From Actinomycetes bacterium (GTDB lineage: Bacteria; Actinomycetota; Acidimicrobiia; Acidimicrobiales; Acidimicrobiaceae), in contig JAKBGL010000014.1 of assembly GCA_021833085.1 (NCBI GenBank), forward strand, positions 1-15,355: DNA of 15,355 nucleotides. Direction: 5' to 3'. Below are positions 6,941 through 14,378 of the stretch, piece after piece. Made by a program: the position numbers and the translations under genes. Each line of letters begins with the position of its first letter. Position 1 is the first letter of the stretch. The notes beneath the pieces were generated by a model. It searched no databases. It was not told the DNA's origin and worked only from the letters and a program-made list of their open reading frames with translations.

Positions 6941-8317
6941 TTATACCGCCTGCATTAGAGATTGGATAGAAGTAGAAACTGTGGAGATAACCTTCGCAGC
7001 CGCTTGATATCCTTGCTGGTAGTTCAGCATGTCCACTAGTTGCTGATTCGTTGATACTCCCGAGACACTCTGAAACTGTTGGTAGCTACTCTGATACGCC
7101 ACCTGGGATGAACTAAGCAAGGATCCCGCGTTAGACACATCCAGCCCAACCCCTCCGACCATCGTACGATATATCGCATCTGGACCGTTCGACAAGGAAG
7201 ACAGTTCCGCCATCGTCTGAGCGTTAGAGCCGTCATTATTTCCTTGGGGAGGATTTCCTGCAGCTGCAATTGAGTAAGGATCGGCAACGAGAGCACTATT
7301 TACAGTCAAGTTTAGAGCGTTGGCCGTACCACTTCCACCAAATACAAACATAGGCGCTCCACTTTGAGCAGTCGTACCGTTATTAGGGTAAGAGTCTCCC
7401 GCTGCAAGTTGATTGTTAACCGTAGTCGCCAGAGAGGATGCCACTTGGTCTAAAGATGACGAGTAACTCGGCAGGGAGGAGTTCACTGTACTTAAGAGCC
7501 CTCCGATCGTACCTGAGGTAAGAGGTAACGCAACTCCACCCTGGGACGACACGACAGAAACTGACGACGAGGCCGGCATCGGCGGTGCAGTAGGTGCGTT
7601 GACCGAGAGGCTAGAGTTAACCCCATCTTGAACCACCATAACGCCTCCAACTAACAGATTCACCGATCCGTTAGATTGGTTTTGAACTGTAACACCGATC
7701 GACGAAGCAAGGTTTGAGACGAGTTGATTGCGTTGATCAATGAGGGTATTTGAACTCGCCGGGCCTGCGGCCACGATCTGAGTGTTCAACTGTGCCACCT
7801 GGGACAACATTGAGTTGACGCTTTGAAGATTAGTTCCGATGGCGCCGACAGTCGAGTTGTATAGGTTGACATAGTTTTGTGATAACTGATTAAAGGTCTG
7901 GGTCAAGTTTTGAGCTTGTGTGATAAGTTGCTGCCTAGGAGCTAACTGTGTCGGTGCATTAGCCACTCCGTCAAAAGCCGACCAGAAGTTGGCAAGTTGC
8001 TCTGAGATTCCGCTACTTGAAGGTTCATTCAAGTAACTCTGTGCCGTATTTAACACCTGAGACACGGAAGTTGCGTACCCCTGCTGTGCCGACGTTGCAT
8101 TTAACGCATTGGCTTGGAAAGCGGAGGACACGAGCGACACGGACTGTATCATTACGCCCTCACCAGCACCGGTAGTGGGAGCAACAAGCGCAGAGAGGTT
8201 GAGCCGCTCTCTTACATATCCAGGAGTGGAGGCGTTTGCAATGTTTTGGCTCACTACGTCGAGTCCACTTTGTGCGGCATTTAGCCCGGAAAGGGCGATA
8301 TAGTATGAGCCACTCAC
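6941..8317 (-). CDS. flgK: Flagellar hook-associated protein FlgK (HAP1)
   Basis: FlgK forms the junction layer on the distal end of the hook. The N-terminus carries the flagellar rod/hook family signature: ALSGLNAAQSGLDVVSQNIA at about 8-27, then NASTPGYVRERL. The C-terminus has LVDMLNYQQGYQAAAKVIST, matching the usual FQQAYQAAARVI motif that packs with the N-terminal helix. Between these are a helical region (about 90-210) and a Ser/Gly/Val-rich variable region. The composition is extreme: 1 Lys, 5 Arg, 11 Asp and 5 Glu in 458 residues by my count, with many Ser, Gln and Asn. The GTG start overlaps the flgN stop as GTGA. Length is within the family range. Confidence 0.94.
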   Translation of the reverse strand: MSGSYYIALSGLNAAQSGLDVVSQNIANASTPGYVRERLNLSALVAPTTGAGEGVMIQSVSLVSSAFQANALNATSAQQGYATSVSQVLNTAQSYLNEPSSSGISEQLANFWSAFDGVANAPTQLAPRQQLITQAQNLTQTFNQLSQNYVNLYNSTVGAIGTNLQSVNSMLSQVAQLNTQIVAAGPASSNTLIDQRNQLVSNLASSIGVTVQNQSNGSVNLLVGGVMVVQDGVNSSLSVNAPTAPPMPASSSVSVVSSQGGVALPLTSGTIGGLLSTVNSSLPSYSSSLDQVASSLATTVNNQLAAGDSYPNNGTTAQSGAPMFVFGGSGTANALNLTVNSALVADPYSIAAAGNPPQGNNDGSNAQTMAELSSLSNGPDAIYRTMVGGVGLDVSNAGSLLSSSQVAYQSSYQQFQSVSGVSTNQQLVDMLNYQQGYQAAAKVISTVSTSIQSLMQAV

Positions 8318-8784
8318 GCTGACTCGCTTAGAATCGAAGAACGTTTAGCATCTTTGTGCCCTGATGAGTTATAGACAGAACCATTTCCCCCTAGAAGTGT
8401 CAAGGTGCCGTCTATAACTTCTATTTTTTCTTGACAGATCGACCGCACTTTTTGTTGTAGTTCGGTGATAGTTTCAAGCTTTTGCTTTAGGATGCGGCTC
8501 TTCTCCTCGAAGACAGTTTTCCATGGTTCTTCGGCAGACTTTGAGAGATCCGTAAGAGTAGTTTGAATCGATCCGGGAGGCTTCACATTAGAAAAGAGAT
8601 CCATCCTTTCGATCTCAAGCTGAACTAGTACAGCCGAAGCTTTAGCTACATCCCTCGACGCGCGCTCTAAGAACCTATACTCACCACTTTGGGCATAAAG
8701 CATCAGAGTCGAAAGACGATACTCAACCTCATCCAATGCACCTTGGATTAGCTCCATATGGTTGGAGACTTGTTGCAAACTCAT
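8314..8784 (-). CDS. flgN: FlgN-like export chaperone for FlgK/FlgL
   Basis: FlgN-family chaperones bind FlgK and FlgL in the cytoplasm and deliver them to the flagellar export gate. The 156-residue protein is predicted almost wholly helical. It has an early HMELIQGALDEVEYRLSTLM helix, a long charged helix pair (about 45-125) with heptad-like spacing, and a GGNGSVYNSSGH element at about 132-143 resembling the YN-x-x-G tail segment of FlgN. It has no signal peptide or membrane segment. Identification rests mainly on the helical pattern plus its place directly before flgK, overlapping it by 4 bp, since FlgN proteins diverge strongly. The ATG has a poorly spaced AGGTGA about 12 bases upstream. 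It begins 19 bp after the coupling-ATPase gene, with no obvious promoter between. Confidence 0.72.
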   Translation of the reverse strand: MSLQQVSNHMELIQGALDEVEYRLSTLMLYAQSGEYRFLERASRDVAKASAVLVQLEIERMDLFSNVKPPGSIQTTLTDLSKSAEEPWKTVFEEKSRILKQKLETITELQQKVRSICQEKIEVIDGTLTLLGGNGSVYNSSGHKDAKRSSILSESA

Positions 8785-8803
8785 GTCTGTTGTTCGTCAC
8801 CTT

Positions 8804-10147
8804 TTAGCCAAAAGTAAATTTTTTTCCTTCTTTTGTGGAAGATCGTCGTAAGAGGCGAATCTTCGACGGAGCTCGAAAAGGCTCAAGTACCAACGCTTCG
8901 CCAAAACGAAGTTCGGAGACATCAGGCCAGTTTCTGACACCAGTTTTCTCTTCTAAAGGACGTATTGAGCGAAACAGCTCAAGGGTCGACGGGTCAGTAA
9001 TACCACCAAAAAATATCTTGGTTCCATGGTTGTTGACGACAGTACCTGCGGAATCTCCATATACGTTTCTGATTTGAGCGAAATCTTGAAATACTGATAC
9101 CATCTGCAGTCCAAAAGACATGCCTACCGAGGCAAACTTCGCTAGATCAGACACTGGGGCAACGTTTGCCAGTTCGTCAAGAGCGAAGAGAACGCCGCAT
9201 CTAACATGCTCTTCTCTCAACAAAGTTGCTCCAATTAAAGAGATTATCGTTCCAAAGTATGGAGCGAGGCGCTCCTGGCTAGACAGAGAGGCAATAAGGT
9301 ATATAGTGAAGGGGTCAGTGCTTCTATTATGAAGGACGTCATGTAGATCAAGATCGAAAGATGCATCATGAAGCAGCTCAAGTGCCTGAAGATGTGGGGA
9401 AAGAACGCTCTGGGCGGTAATTAGTACTGACGAAGCATGACGTTCATCGTTTCTAAGTACGCCAAGAATCGACTGAGTCAGATCCTGTTCTCCGATAGAG
9501 TCGAGTCGATTTAACAAAAAGTCGAGATCTTCGAAGTTACAAAGTACTTTTCGCTCGTCAAGGCTGTCAGCAGTACAAGAGGCTAACAAAACTCCGGTCA
9601 ACAACGGTTCGGCCAAGCGGTACCAAAACTTAGCATCTCCGCTTGAGTTGCGGTACTCGTTCGATGATATCACCATGTGATGGGCAACCTCTCGCGCTGC
9701 AGGTAGGTCTTTCGCGTAGTCTGCTGGGTCCCATCTCCAACCTCTGTCTCCTTCATACTCCGAAATCACTAACGTCTTTGAACGCAAACTTCGGGCAGCG
9801 TGACTGTTGGTAAAAACGTCATTCTTTACCGATGTAACCACTGCGGATCCGTCAAAGTTGCAAAGCATCGGTATAAGTACTGAACTGGTTTTCCCACACC
9901 GAGTAGGACCAAAGACCACTAAAGAATTTAAAGCACCTATCTTTACTCTTCCTCCTTTGCCGATAACGATACGTTTCCTTGTACGAAAGTCCATACGGCG
10001 CCATAACTTGATTAAACCGTCACCTGTAATACCCTGAATAGCCTGCTTAGATCCCCTACGATCTTTATTTGTTCCAAAACTGCTTAAATAGGCCAAAACC
10101 AGAAGCAATAATGTGACTAATAACGAGTGGATGGTCAATGGTTGCAC
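8804..10147 (-). CDS. VirD4/TraG-like type IV coupling ATPase
   Basis: Type IV coupling proteins are inner-membrane ATPases that recruit substrates to a T4SS channel. One N-terminal membrane helix is visible (about 5-22), then a RecA-like domain with Walker A GPTRCGKTS at 80-88 and Walker B GVLFALDE at 318-325 (D324, E325). LQMVSVFQDFAQIRNVYG (347-364) is the conserved post-Walker-B TraG/VirD4 segment, and the region at about 170-300 fits the all-alpha domain. At 447 residues it is short for the family. The start shown is GTG, 3 bp after the upstream stop, but the purine stretch GAGG (10150-10147) overlaps that codon and lies 8 bases before TTG at 10138-10136. TTG, giving a protein 3 residues shorter, may be the true start. 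It is the last T4SS gene before flgN. Confidence 0.88.
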   Translation of the reverse strand: MQPLTIHSLLVTLLLLVLAYLSSFGTNKDRRGSKQAIQGITGDGLIKLWRRMDFRTRKRIVIGKGGRVKIGALNSLVVFGPTRCGKTSSVLIPMLCNFDGSAVVTSVKNDVFTNSHAARSLRSKTLVISEYEGDRGWRWDPADYAKDLPAAREVAHHMVISSNEYRNSSGDAKFWYRLAEPLLTGVLLASCTADSLDERKVLCNFEDLDFLLNRLDSIGEQDLTQSILGVLRNDERHASSVLITAQSVLSPHLQALELLHDASFDLDLHDVLHNRSTDPFTIYLIASLSSQERLAPYFGTIISLIGATLLREEHVRCGVLFALDELANVAPVSDLAKFASVGMSFGLQMVSVFQDFAQIRNVYGDSAGTVVNNHGTKIFFGGITDPSTLELFRSIRPLEEKTGVRNWPDVSELRFGEALVLEPFRAPSKIRLLRRSSTKEGKKFTFG

Positions 10148-10150
10148 CTC

Positions 10151-11380
10151 TCAATCGTCTTTTGCGAAGATAGTAGAGACCATCGCCTGATCCGTGTCTA
10201 TAACTTCTCGCTCGAACGGATGCAGTACGTGCCTTACGAAGTAGGTTCTCCCAGCAACGCTCCAAAGCGCTACACCTTTTGGGAGATTAGGGAGTCGCTC
10301 CCCTAAGTGTCTCGGCAGTCCCAGAAACTCACAGACTCTATCGATCTCAGAAGGGGGTTGTCCGTAAAGCACAAAAGTCTCCGAGTCGACCGCTAGCGAT
10401 AGGGCATTCCTTGCCCTATCGCTTTGAGGGGCGGTACTTCCCAAGTCAGATAATCTATGCGTAACAGCTAGATTTGCTGATCCATAGGAACGAGCCAGCT
10501 TAAAAAGTGACCGAAAACGGCTAGCCGACTCTCGACTTTCAAGCACCGACCAGGCTTCGTCTAGAACAACAAAGCCTTTGGATATTTGCTGATCTCTCAT
10601 TGATCGGAATCTTTGGGCCAAAATTAGATTTACCATAACCGCAAACAGCTCGCTTTCAACGAGTCTGGACAGGTCGACAACAGCCCGTTGGCTTAGATTC
10701 CTGCTCGTTGACGAGGTACCCAAGAGCCCACTTAGGTCTCCCCATAAAAGTCTTCTTAGCGCCGAAAGGACGTTTATAGTCGCTTGTTTTTTCACACCAA
10801 CGGTAGCGTCACCGCCAAGTAATCCCTCGTTTTCACCCAATAGCGTTGTTAGGTGTTCAAGGGTCGGTCTTGACACGTTTGTAAGTTCAAGATCAACCAC
10901 TTCCTCAACGACCAGGGACTCAGCCGCGTCCAAAGATCTTCCGAGCACCGCCTTAACTATCTCTATGACGATGGAGATGACCTCCACTCGTGTATCAGTC
11001 GAGGGATTTAGATCCAAGAAGGGGTCGAGTTTCTCTCTCCCTCCTAACTCAAAACGCACAGTTTGCGCGCCAACAATCTTTGCAAACTTTTGGTATTCGC
11101 CCTTAGGATCTAGTACCAAAAATGAACGTCCGTATTCAGCGCTTCGCCAAAGCAGGCTTTTGACAAAGGCACTTTTCCCGCGCCCTACTCGACCCATAAC
11201 AGAGATATTGGGATTGGAGATAAAGCCCGACTCGTAGAGCTCGAACGGATCGAATCTAAAGACACCTCCACTAGCTGCAACTCCGATTCCCACCCTCTTA
11301 CACGGCGGGGTCTCGGAGTTCATTAATGGGACAAAGATCCCTAGCGACCTTGAGGTATCTGTAAAGTTAGCCTCAAACAT
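10151..11380 (-). CDS. VirB4-like T4SS ATPase (C-terminal ATPase domain only)
   Basis: VirB4 ATPases power assembly and transport in T4SSs. This 409-residue protein carries the motor half alone: a lead-in VGIGVAASGGVFRFDPFELYESGFISNPN (30-58), Walker A GRVGRGKS at 63-70, LDPKGEYQKFA at 90-100, Walker B GFVVLDEAW at 269-277 (D274, E275), and the later LFKLARSYGSANLAVTHR (292-309) typical of VirB4/TraC proteins. There is no membrane segment. Full VirB4 proteins are usually 600-850 residues and have an N-terminal domain, which here appears to be encoded by the preceding gene. The ATG overlaps the upstream stop as TGATG, arguing for coupled translation and a 1:1 complex. Substrate and partner are unknown. 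Confidence 0.88.
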   Translation of the reverse strand: MFEANFTDTSRSLGIFVPLMNSETPPCKRVGIGVAASGGVFRFDPFELYESGFISNPNISVMGRVGRGKSAFVKSLLWRSAEYGRSFLVLDPKGEYQKFAKIVGAQTVRFELGGREKLDPFLDLNPSTDTRVEVISIVIEIVKAVLGRSLDAAESLVVEEVVDLELTNVSRPTLEHLTTLLGENEGLLGGDATVGVKKQATINVLSALRRLLWGDLSGLLGTSSTSRNLSQRAVVDLSRLVESELFAVMVNLILAQRFRSMRDQQISKGFVVLDEAWSVLESRESASRFRSLFKLARSYGSANLAVTHRLSDLGSTAPQSDRARNALSLAVDSETFVLYGQPPSEIDRVCEFLGLPRHLGERLPNLPKGVALWSVAGRTYFVRHVLHPFEREVIDTDQAMVSTIFAKDD

Positions 11381-12741
11381 CAGAGAATACCGGTCCGTTC
11401 TTCAATCTTTACCACAGTCTCCATATGGCGGCCATCGAGTGGAGTCAACTCCACTTTCACCTTCGAAGCTAACGAGAATAGCTCTCGATCCGAGTCTTTA
11501 AGTTCAACGAGGGTTGGTGCCGATATGACCAAAAGAGTACGGTACGATAACAACACGTGCCCACCGATCACCTCCGACTCCAGTCGGCCCAGTTCAGCCT
11601 CGTCTACGTGGTAGGAGAGTTTCTCCACATATCCCGCTTTTTGTCTCATCATCTTATTGGCGAGAGCTTCAGACCGTTCTCGTTCTGCCTTTCGAAGAGA
11701 CTTGGTTCGACCCAAAGGTGTGGTCTCTAACACTACCGTTCTTGCCGGCGATCTCGGTTGAAACAGGGGGTTTAATGCTCCAGCCTTTAAGGTTCCGCTC
11801 GGCCACCTAGTCACCTCAAAACATCGATACACAAGGGGACCGACACGAACCTCCTGATAGTATTCTTCGAGATCATCCGAGTTCAGCGACTGGAGTCCTC
11901 CCGCTAGTCGACCAACCAGACCATTCGCTGGCGCTTTGCGCGTATACCTTGTAGGGAACTCAAGGGACATATCGAAAAGTGTCGCGAATCGCGACGTTAC
12001 CTCCCCCGATAATGTCCTCAACTTTGGAGATGGACCTAGGCCACTTCTTTTGACATTACTCTCGATCCAAAACGACGATCTTGTGGACCAACTTCGCGCA
12101 GCAAGGTCGTGCTGAAGCCAAAGGTCAATACCAAGAAGGCCATCAAAATCAGGAGGGTCGCAGCGCCAAGGAGGTACCACATCTACCCTTAAATAGGTCT
12201 TTAAATTAGACGCCACCAAATCTGAACACTTACTTAAAAATTCGCCCCACAGTAACGAGATCTTTTCCAATTCATTTTGCGAACTATATAGGTAGGTACG
12301 TTTTGGTAAAGCAAAACCCAAAGAGGCAACGGCCGACCTTTCCTGGTAAAGGCAGACACTGGCTGAGTCTACTTCCAGTACTTGGACATTGTAAATCGGT
12401 CTCCCCTGCTGTCTCATCTTAGACTTTCCTTTGAAAAGTTTTGAACTAAAAACCTTCTGCCCTCTTCGATGAATACGTTTAGGTCGAACCGCTTCTTTAG
12501 AAAAGAAGAACTTCAAAGCGATAAAAACAACAACGACGAAAGGTCTTCCTTTTCGTTTGAACAGACCTAGCAACAAAGTGGTAGCCGACGTTAACACACC
12601 CACGATAAAGGCAAAAGTACTATGTGATCCGATGGCTGCCATAAATAAGACAAAGGCGGATATGGCTACAGTAACTACTTGAAACACAGATAGACCTAAC
12701 AGAAGTGGTCTACTTTTTGCGCTCGATAGAGCAAAGTTCAC
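11380..12741 (-). CDS. SCO6880-like T4SS membrane protein (PrgI/VirB3-like anchor plus VirB4 N-terminal-like domain)
   Basis: Three hydrophobic stretches lie near the N-terminus: about 13-36 and 42-60, then 68-80, followed by a very basic stretch (82-112). This is the pattern of PrgI/VirB3-type small T4SS subunits. The remaining 340 residues are soluble and mixed alpha/beta. The final section (about 370-450) includes GYVEKLSYHVDEAELGRLES and a segment ending LDGRHMETVVKIEERTGIL, resembling the part of VirB4 just before its ATPase domain. In gene order and architecture it matches the actinobacterial SCO6880 family as I recall it. The GTG start overlaps the upstream stop (GTGA) and has AAGGAGA 8 bases before it. 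No nucleotide-binding motif is present. The function is probably to anchor the separate VirB4-like ATPase at the membrane. Confidence 0.75.
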   Translation of the reverse strand: MNFALSSAKSRPLLLGLSVFQVVTVAISAFVLFMAAIGSHSTFAFIVGVLTSATTLLLGLFKRKGRPFVVVVFIALKFFFSKEAVRPKRIHRRGQKVFSSKLFKGKSKMRQQGRPIYNVQVLEVDSASVCLYQERSAVASLGFALPKRTYLYSSQNELEKISLLWGEFLSKCSDLVASNLKTYLRVDVVPPWRCDPPDFDGLLGIDLWLQHDLAARSWSTRSSFWIESNVKRSGLGPSPKLRTLSGEVTSRFATLFDMSLEFPTRYTRKAPANGLVGRLAGGLQSLNSDDLEEYYQEVRVGPLVYRCFEVTRWPSGTLKAGALNPLFQPRSPARTVVLETTPLGRTKSLRKAERERSEALANKMMRQKAGYVEKLSYHVDEAELGRLESEVIGGHVLLSYRTLLVISAPTLVELKDSDRELFSLASKVKVELTPLDGRHMETVVKIEERTGIL

Positions 12742-13925
12742 CCTAGGTCTCCTTCGTCACGCTCCCGGATGACGTTATGATCTTCACGCGAACTCATATC
12801 GACTCCATACTCCTTCATTAGATTCTCTATCTGTTCATCTGTCGGTTCAACATCAGGATCAAGACCGTACATAGCTCGAGCAAACGGTGAATACTTGACC
12901 GAACTAACCATCTCATAGACAGGTGGGGCACCCTCAAAGGGAGGGAGGTCGACCGCCTCGTTAGAAAAAGGTACGTTCGGCCACGGATCAAAGTTCACCT
13001 CTCCGCCGCTATCGGATAACGCCGTGCCAATTGAACCTCCCAATCGTCTAAGAGAACTAGAAACTCCCCCTTCGATGGAAGCGGCCAGATGCAGATCGGC
13101 TAGCGGTATCAACCGAACAACGAGGTAGGGAGATAAGACGGAGACGAGAAGCATAGCAACGCCAGACAAAAATGTACTTACAACCTCTTGAGATCTCCCT
13201 CCCAGGGTACTTTGTTCAACCGCAGAAAGAGAAAGCCAGATACCTAGCAACGCCACAAATTTCACCATCTCAAGGGCCACAATTACCTCGACTGTACGTC
13301 GCAGCCAGGTTCTGCCCCAAGGAAACAAGATGCCGATACTAGCCAAAGGAAGAGTAGCGGTTACCAGGTAAAGAGCACCGTTTCTCAAGATCAACTCTAA
13401 CCAAAGTGCCACCTCCGCAAATACCCCAAGGAGAAAAAGTAACGCAACTATGAAGATTGGAATTGACTTAGTGGACCCTACGCCGTTTGCATAGAGTTGC
13501 AAACGAGAAAAAGTCGTCGAACTCGACTCAAGTGGAGCGCAGATATACTCCACGAGATCATTGAAAAGAGCAACGAGAGCTACTCCGCCACATCCTACGA
13601 TCGCCGCAAGAGGCACCTTCAAAAAAGCAACCTTCAACGTCTCAACCAATGATCCGGTAACGACTGCATAGATTAAACCAGCCAACAGAGCAGGTAACGC
13701 TAGCGCCTGTGCCACTTGCAGAACATAACTATACTCCAAGATAAAAAATCTGGCCGTCGGGTCAAAAATCGTAGAGTTCCTTACTGTAGTTCCTAAAGCT
13801 CCAATCAACCAAACGAAAACTGACTCAAGACCTCTGTCAAAGGAGTAAGAAAGAGTCCTAAGCAGCAACTTCAAAAAATAAGCTGCCACCCCTGAAAATA
13901 CGGAACCGATCTCGTAGGTCAACAT
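12738..13925 (-). CDS. TrbL/VirB6-like polytopic T4SS membrane protein
   Basis: This 395-residue protein has about six membrane segments (approximately 66-90, 100-124, 154-178, 183-201, 213-235, 247-272) after an amphipathic N-terminus. A soluble tail from about 280 is rich in Pro, Asp and Glu and ends in a charged stretch. The segment RNGALYLVTATLPLASIGILFP (181-202) followed by a Trp-Gly-Arg-Thr-Trp motif (203-207) resembles the central hydrophobic core of TrbL/VirB6 proteins, which form part of the inner-membrane translocation pore. Its ATG overlaps the pilin-like gene stop (TGATG), and its own stop overlaps the next start. The assignment rests on topology and gene order more than on diagnostic residues; SCO6881-type proteins of actinobacteria occupy the same place, from memory. 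Confidence 0.67.
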   Translation of the reverse strand: MLTYEIGSVFSGVAAYFLKLLLRTLSYSFDRGLESVFVWLIGALGTTVRNSTIFDPTARFFILEYSYVLQVAQALALPALLAGLIYAVVTGSLVETLKVAFLKVPLAAIVGCGGVALVALFNDLVEYICAPLESSSTTFSRLQLYANGVGSTKSIPIFIVALLFLLGVFAEVALWLELILRNGALYLVTATLPLASIGILFPWGRTWLRRTVEVIVALEMVKFVALLGIWLSLSAVEQSTLGGRSQEVVSTFLSGVAMLLVSVLSPYLVVRLIPLADLHLAASIEGGVSSSLRRLGGSIGTALSDSGGEVNFDPWPNVPFSNEAVDLPPFEGAPPVYEMVSSVKYSPFARAMYGLDPDVEPTDEQIENLMKEYGVDMSSREDHNVIRERDEGDLG

Positions 13926-14215
13926 CAGTTAATACCGAGTCCAAGGTGAAAGAAGAAGTTAATAATTGCTGGCGCTCCGCCGATAAGTAGAGCGGCGGCA
14001 CCAGATACCAATACGGCCCTCCTACCAAGATAGCTTTGTTGGTAGTTCTGAGAGTGCGCGCCAATCGCCCAAGTAGCGGCACCAATAACAAGACCTACAA
14101 GCGCAACGATCAACGCCCAACCCCCAACCCCGTTCGCGAGGCTCTGCAATATAGATCCGCCAGGCAAAGCTGAAGGGTTGGGGGACAAGCTGACATCTAG
14201 GAGCATCCTGCTCAC
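13925..14215 (-). CDS. Small two-helix membrane protein, VirB2/TrbC pilin-like
   Basis: The 96-residue protein has two hydrophobic segments (about 31-52 and 66-89) joined by a polar loop around HSQNYQQSYLGRR (54-66). It is rich in Gly, Ala and Ile. A short N-terminal region without a classical signal peptide (SPNPSALPGG) precedes them. VirB2/TrbC pilins and the small proteins at the head of actinobacterial T4SS clusters (annotated DUF6112 in some genomes, from memory) share this layout. The GTG start is strongly supported by AAGGAGG at 14222-14228 with a 6-base spacer, the best ribosome binding site of the operon, consistent with a subunit needed in many copies. It is the first gene of the T4SS operon. 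The pilin role is inference. Confidence 0.6.
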   Translation of the reverse strand: MSRMLLDVSLSPNPSALPGGSILQSLANGVGGWALIVALVGLVIGAATWAIGAHSQNYQQSYLGRRAVLVSGAAALLIGGAPAIINFFFHLGLGIN

Positions 14216-14221
14216 TGTATT

Positions 14222-14228
14222 CCTCCTT
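14222..14228 (-). promoter_or_regulatory. Strong ribosome binding site of the pilin-like gene
   Basis: AAGGAGG on the minus strand lies 6 bases before the GTG at 14215. It decides the start: the ATG at codon 4 would be 15 bases from this site. Confidence 0.8.
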
Positions 14229-14249
14229 GAGTATTATTTACTTAAATAC

Positions 14250-14278
14250 ATTATATGATCTTTCATGACATTTCCATC
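14250..14278 (-). promoter_or_regulatory. Likely promoter of the T4SS-like operon
   Basis: A perfect TATAAT -10 is at 14255-14250. With a 17-bp spacer the -35 position (14278-14273) reads GATGGA, a poor match, so the promoter may need an activator. The predicted start near 14243 gives a leader of about 28 bases to the pilin-like GTG. Confidence 0.45.
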
Positions 14279-14378
14279 CTTTTTATACTCATAATGGCTG
14301 AGGATCTAGACAGAACTCGAAGGAAGTCTTTTTAGAGTGATAGTTATGACATCTAAAGTTACAATGAAGGGGTCTTAG

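Larger units (their letters stand above)
14216..14378. promoter_or_regulatory. Divergent control region between the T4SS operon and the sensor kinase
   Basis: This 163-bp AT-rich region must hold the start signals of both transcripts. Seen in it: a perfect TATAAT on the minus strand (14255-14250), the pilin ribosome binding site, three TTTnAT-type blocks 10 bp apart (14261-14290), and on the plus side a TANNNT element and a 10-codon ORF immediately before the kinase. No terminator is evident. Confidence 0.6.

Noticed and set aside
10065..10265. A 66-codon minus-strand frame overlapping the junction of the two T4SS ATPase genes.
   Set aside because: It is out of frame with both ATPases, whose motifs continue through the region, and it encodes a basic low-complexity product.
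8804..14215. Recent horizontal transfer of the T4SS block on compositional grounds.
   Set aside because: By eye its base composition, GTG start use and overlap style match the flagellar and che genes on either side; a computed codon-usage comparison would be needed to claim foreign origin.
14294..14335. A 13-codon plus-strand ORF after TATACT (14284-14289), as a possible leaderless small protein.
   Set aside because: Only 4 bases separate the -10-like element from the ATG, too few for a leaderless start, and there is no ribosome binding site.
14308..14335. AGAC...GTCT followed by a run of five T as a possible terminator.
   Set aside because: The stem is only 4 bp with a 14-base loop and lies upstream of the kinase rather than after a gene.
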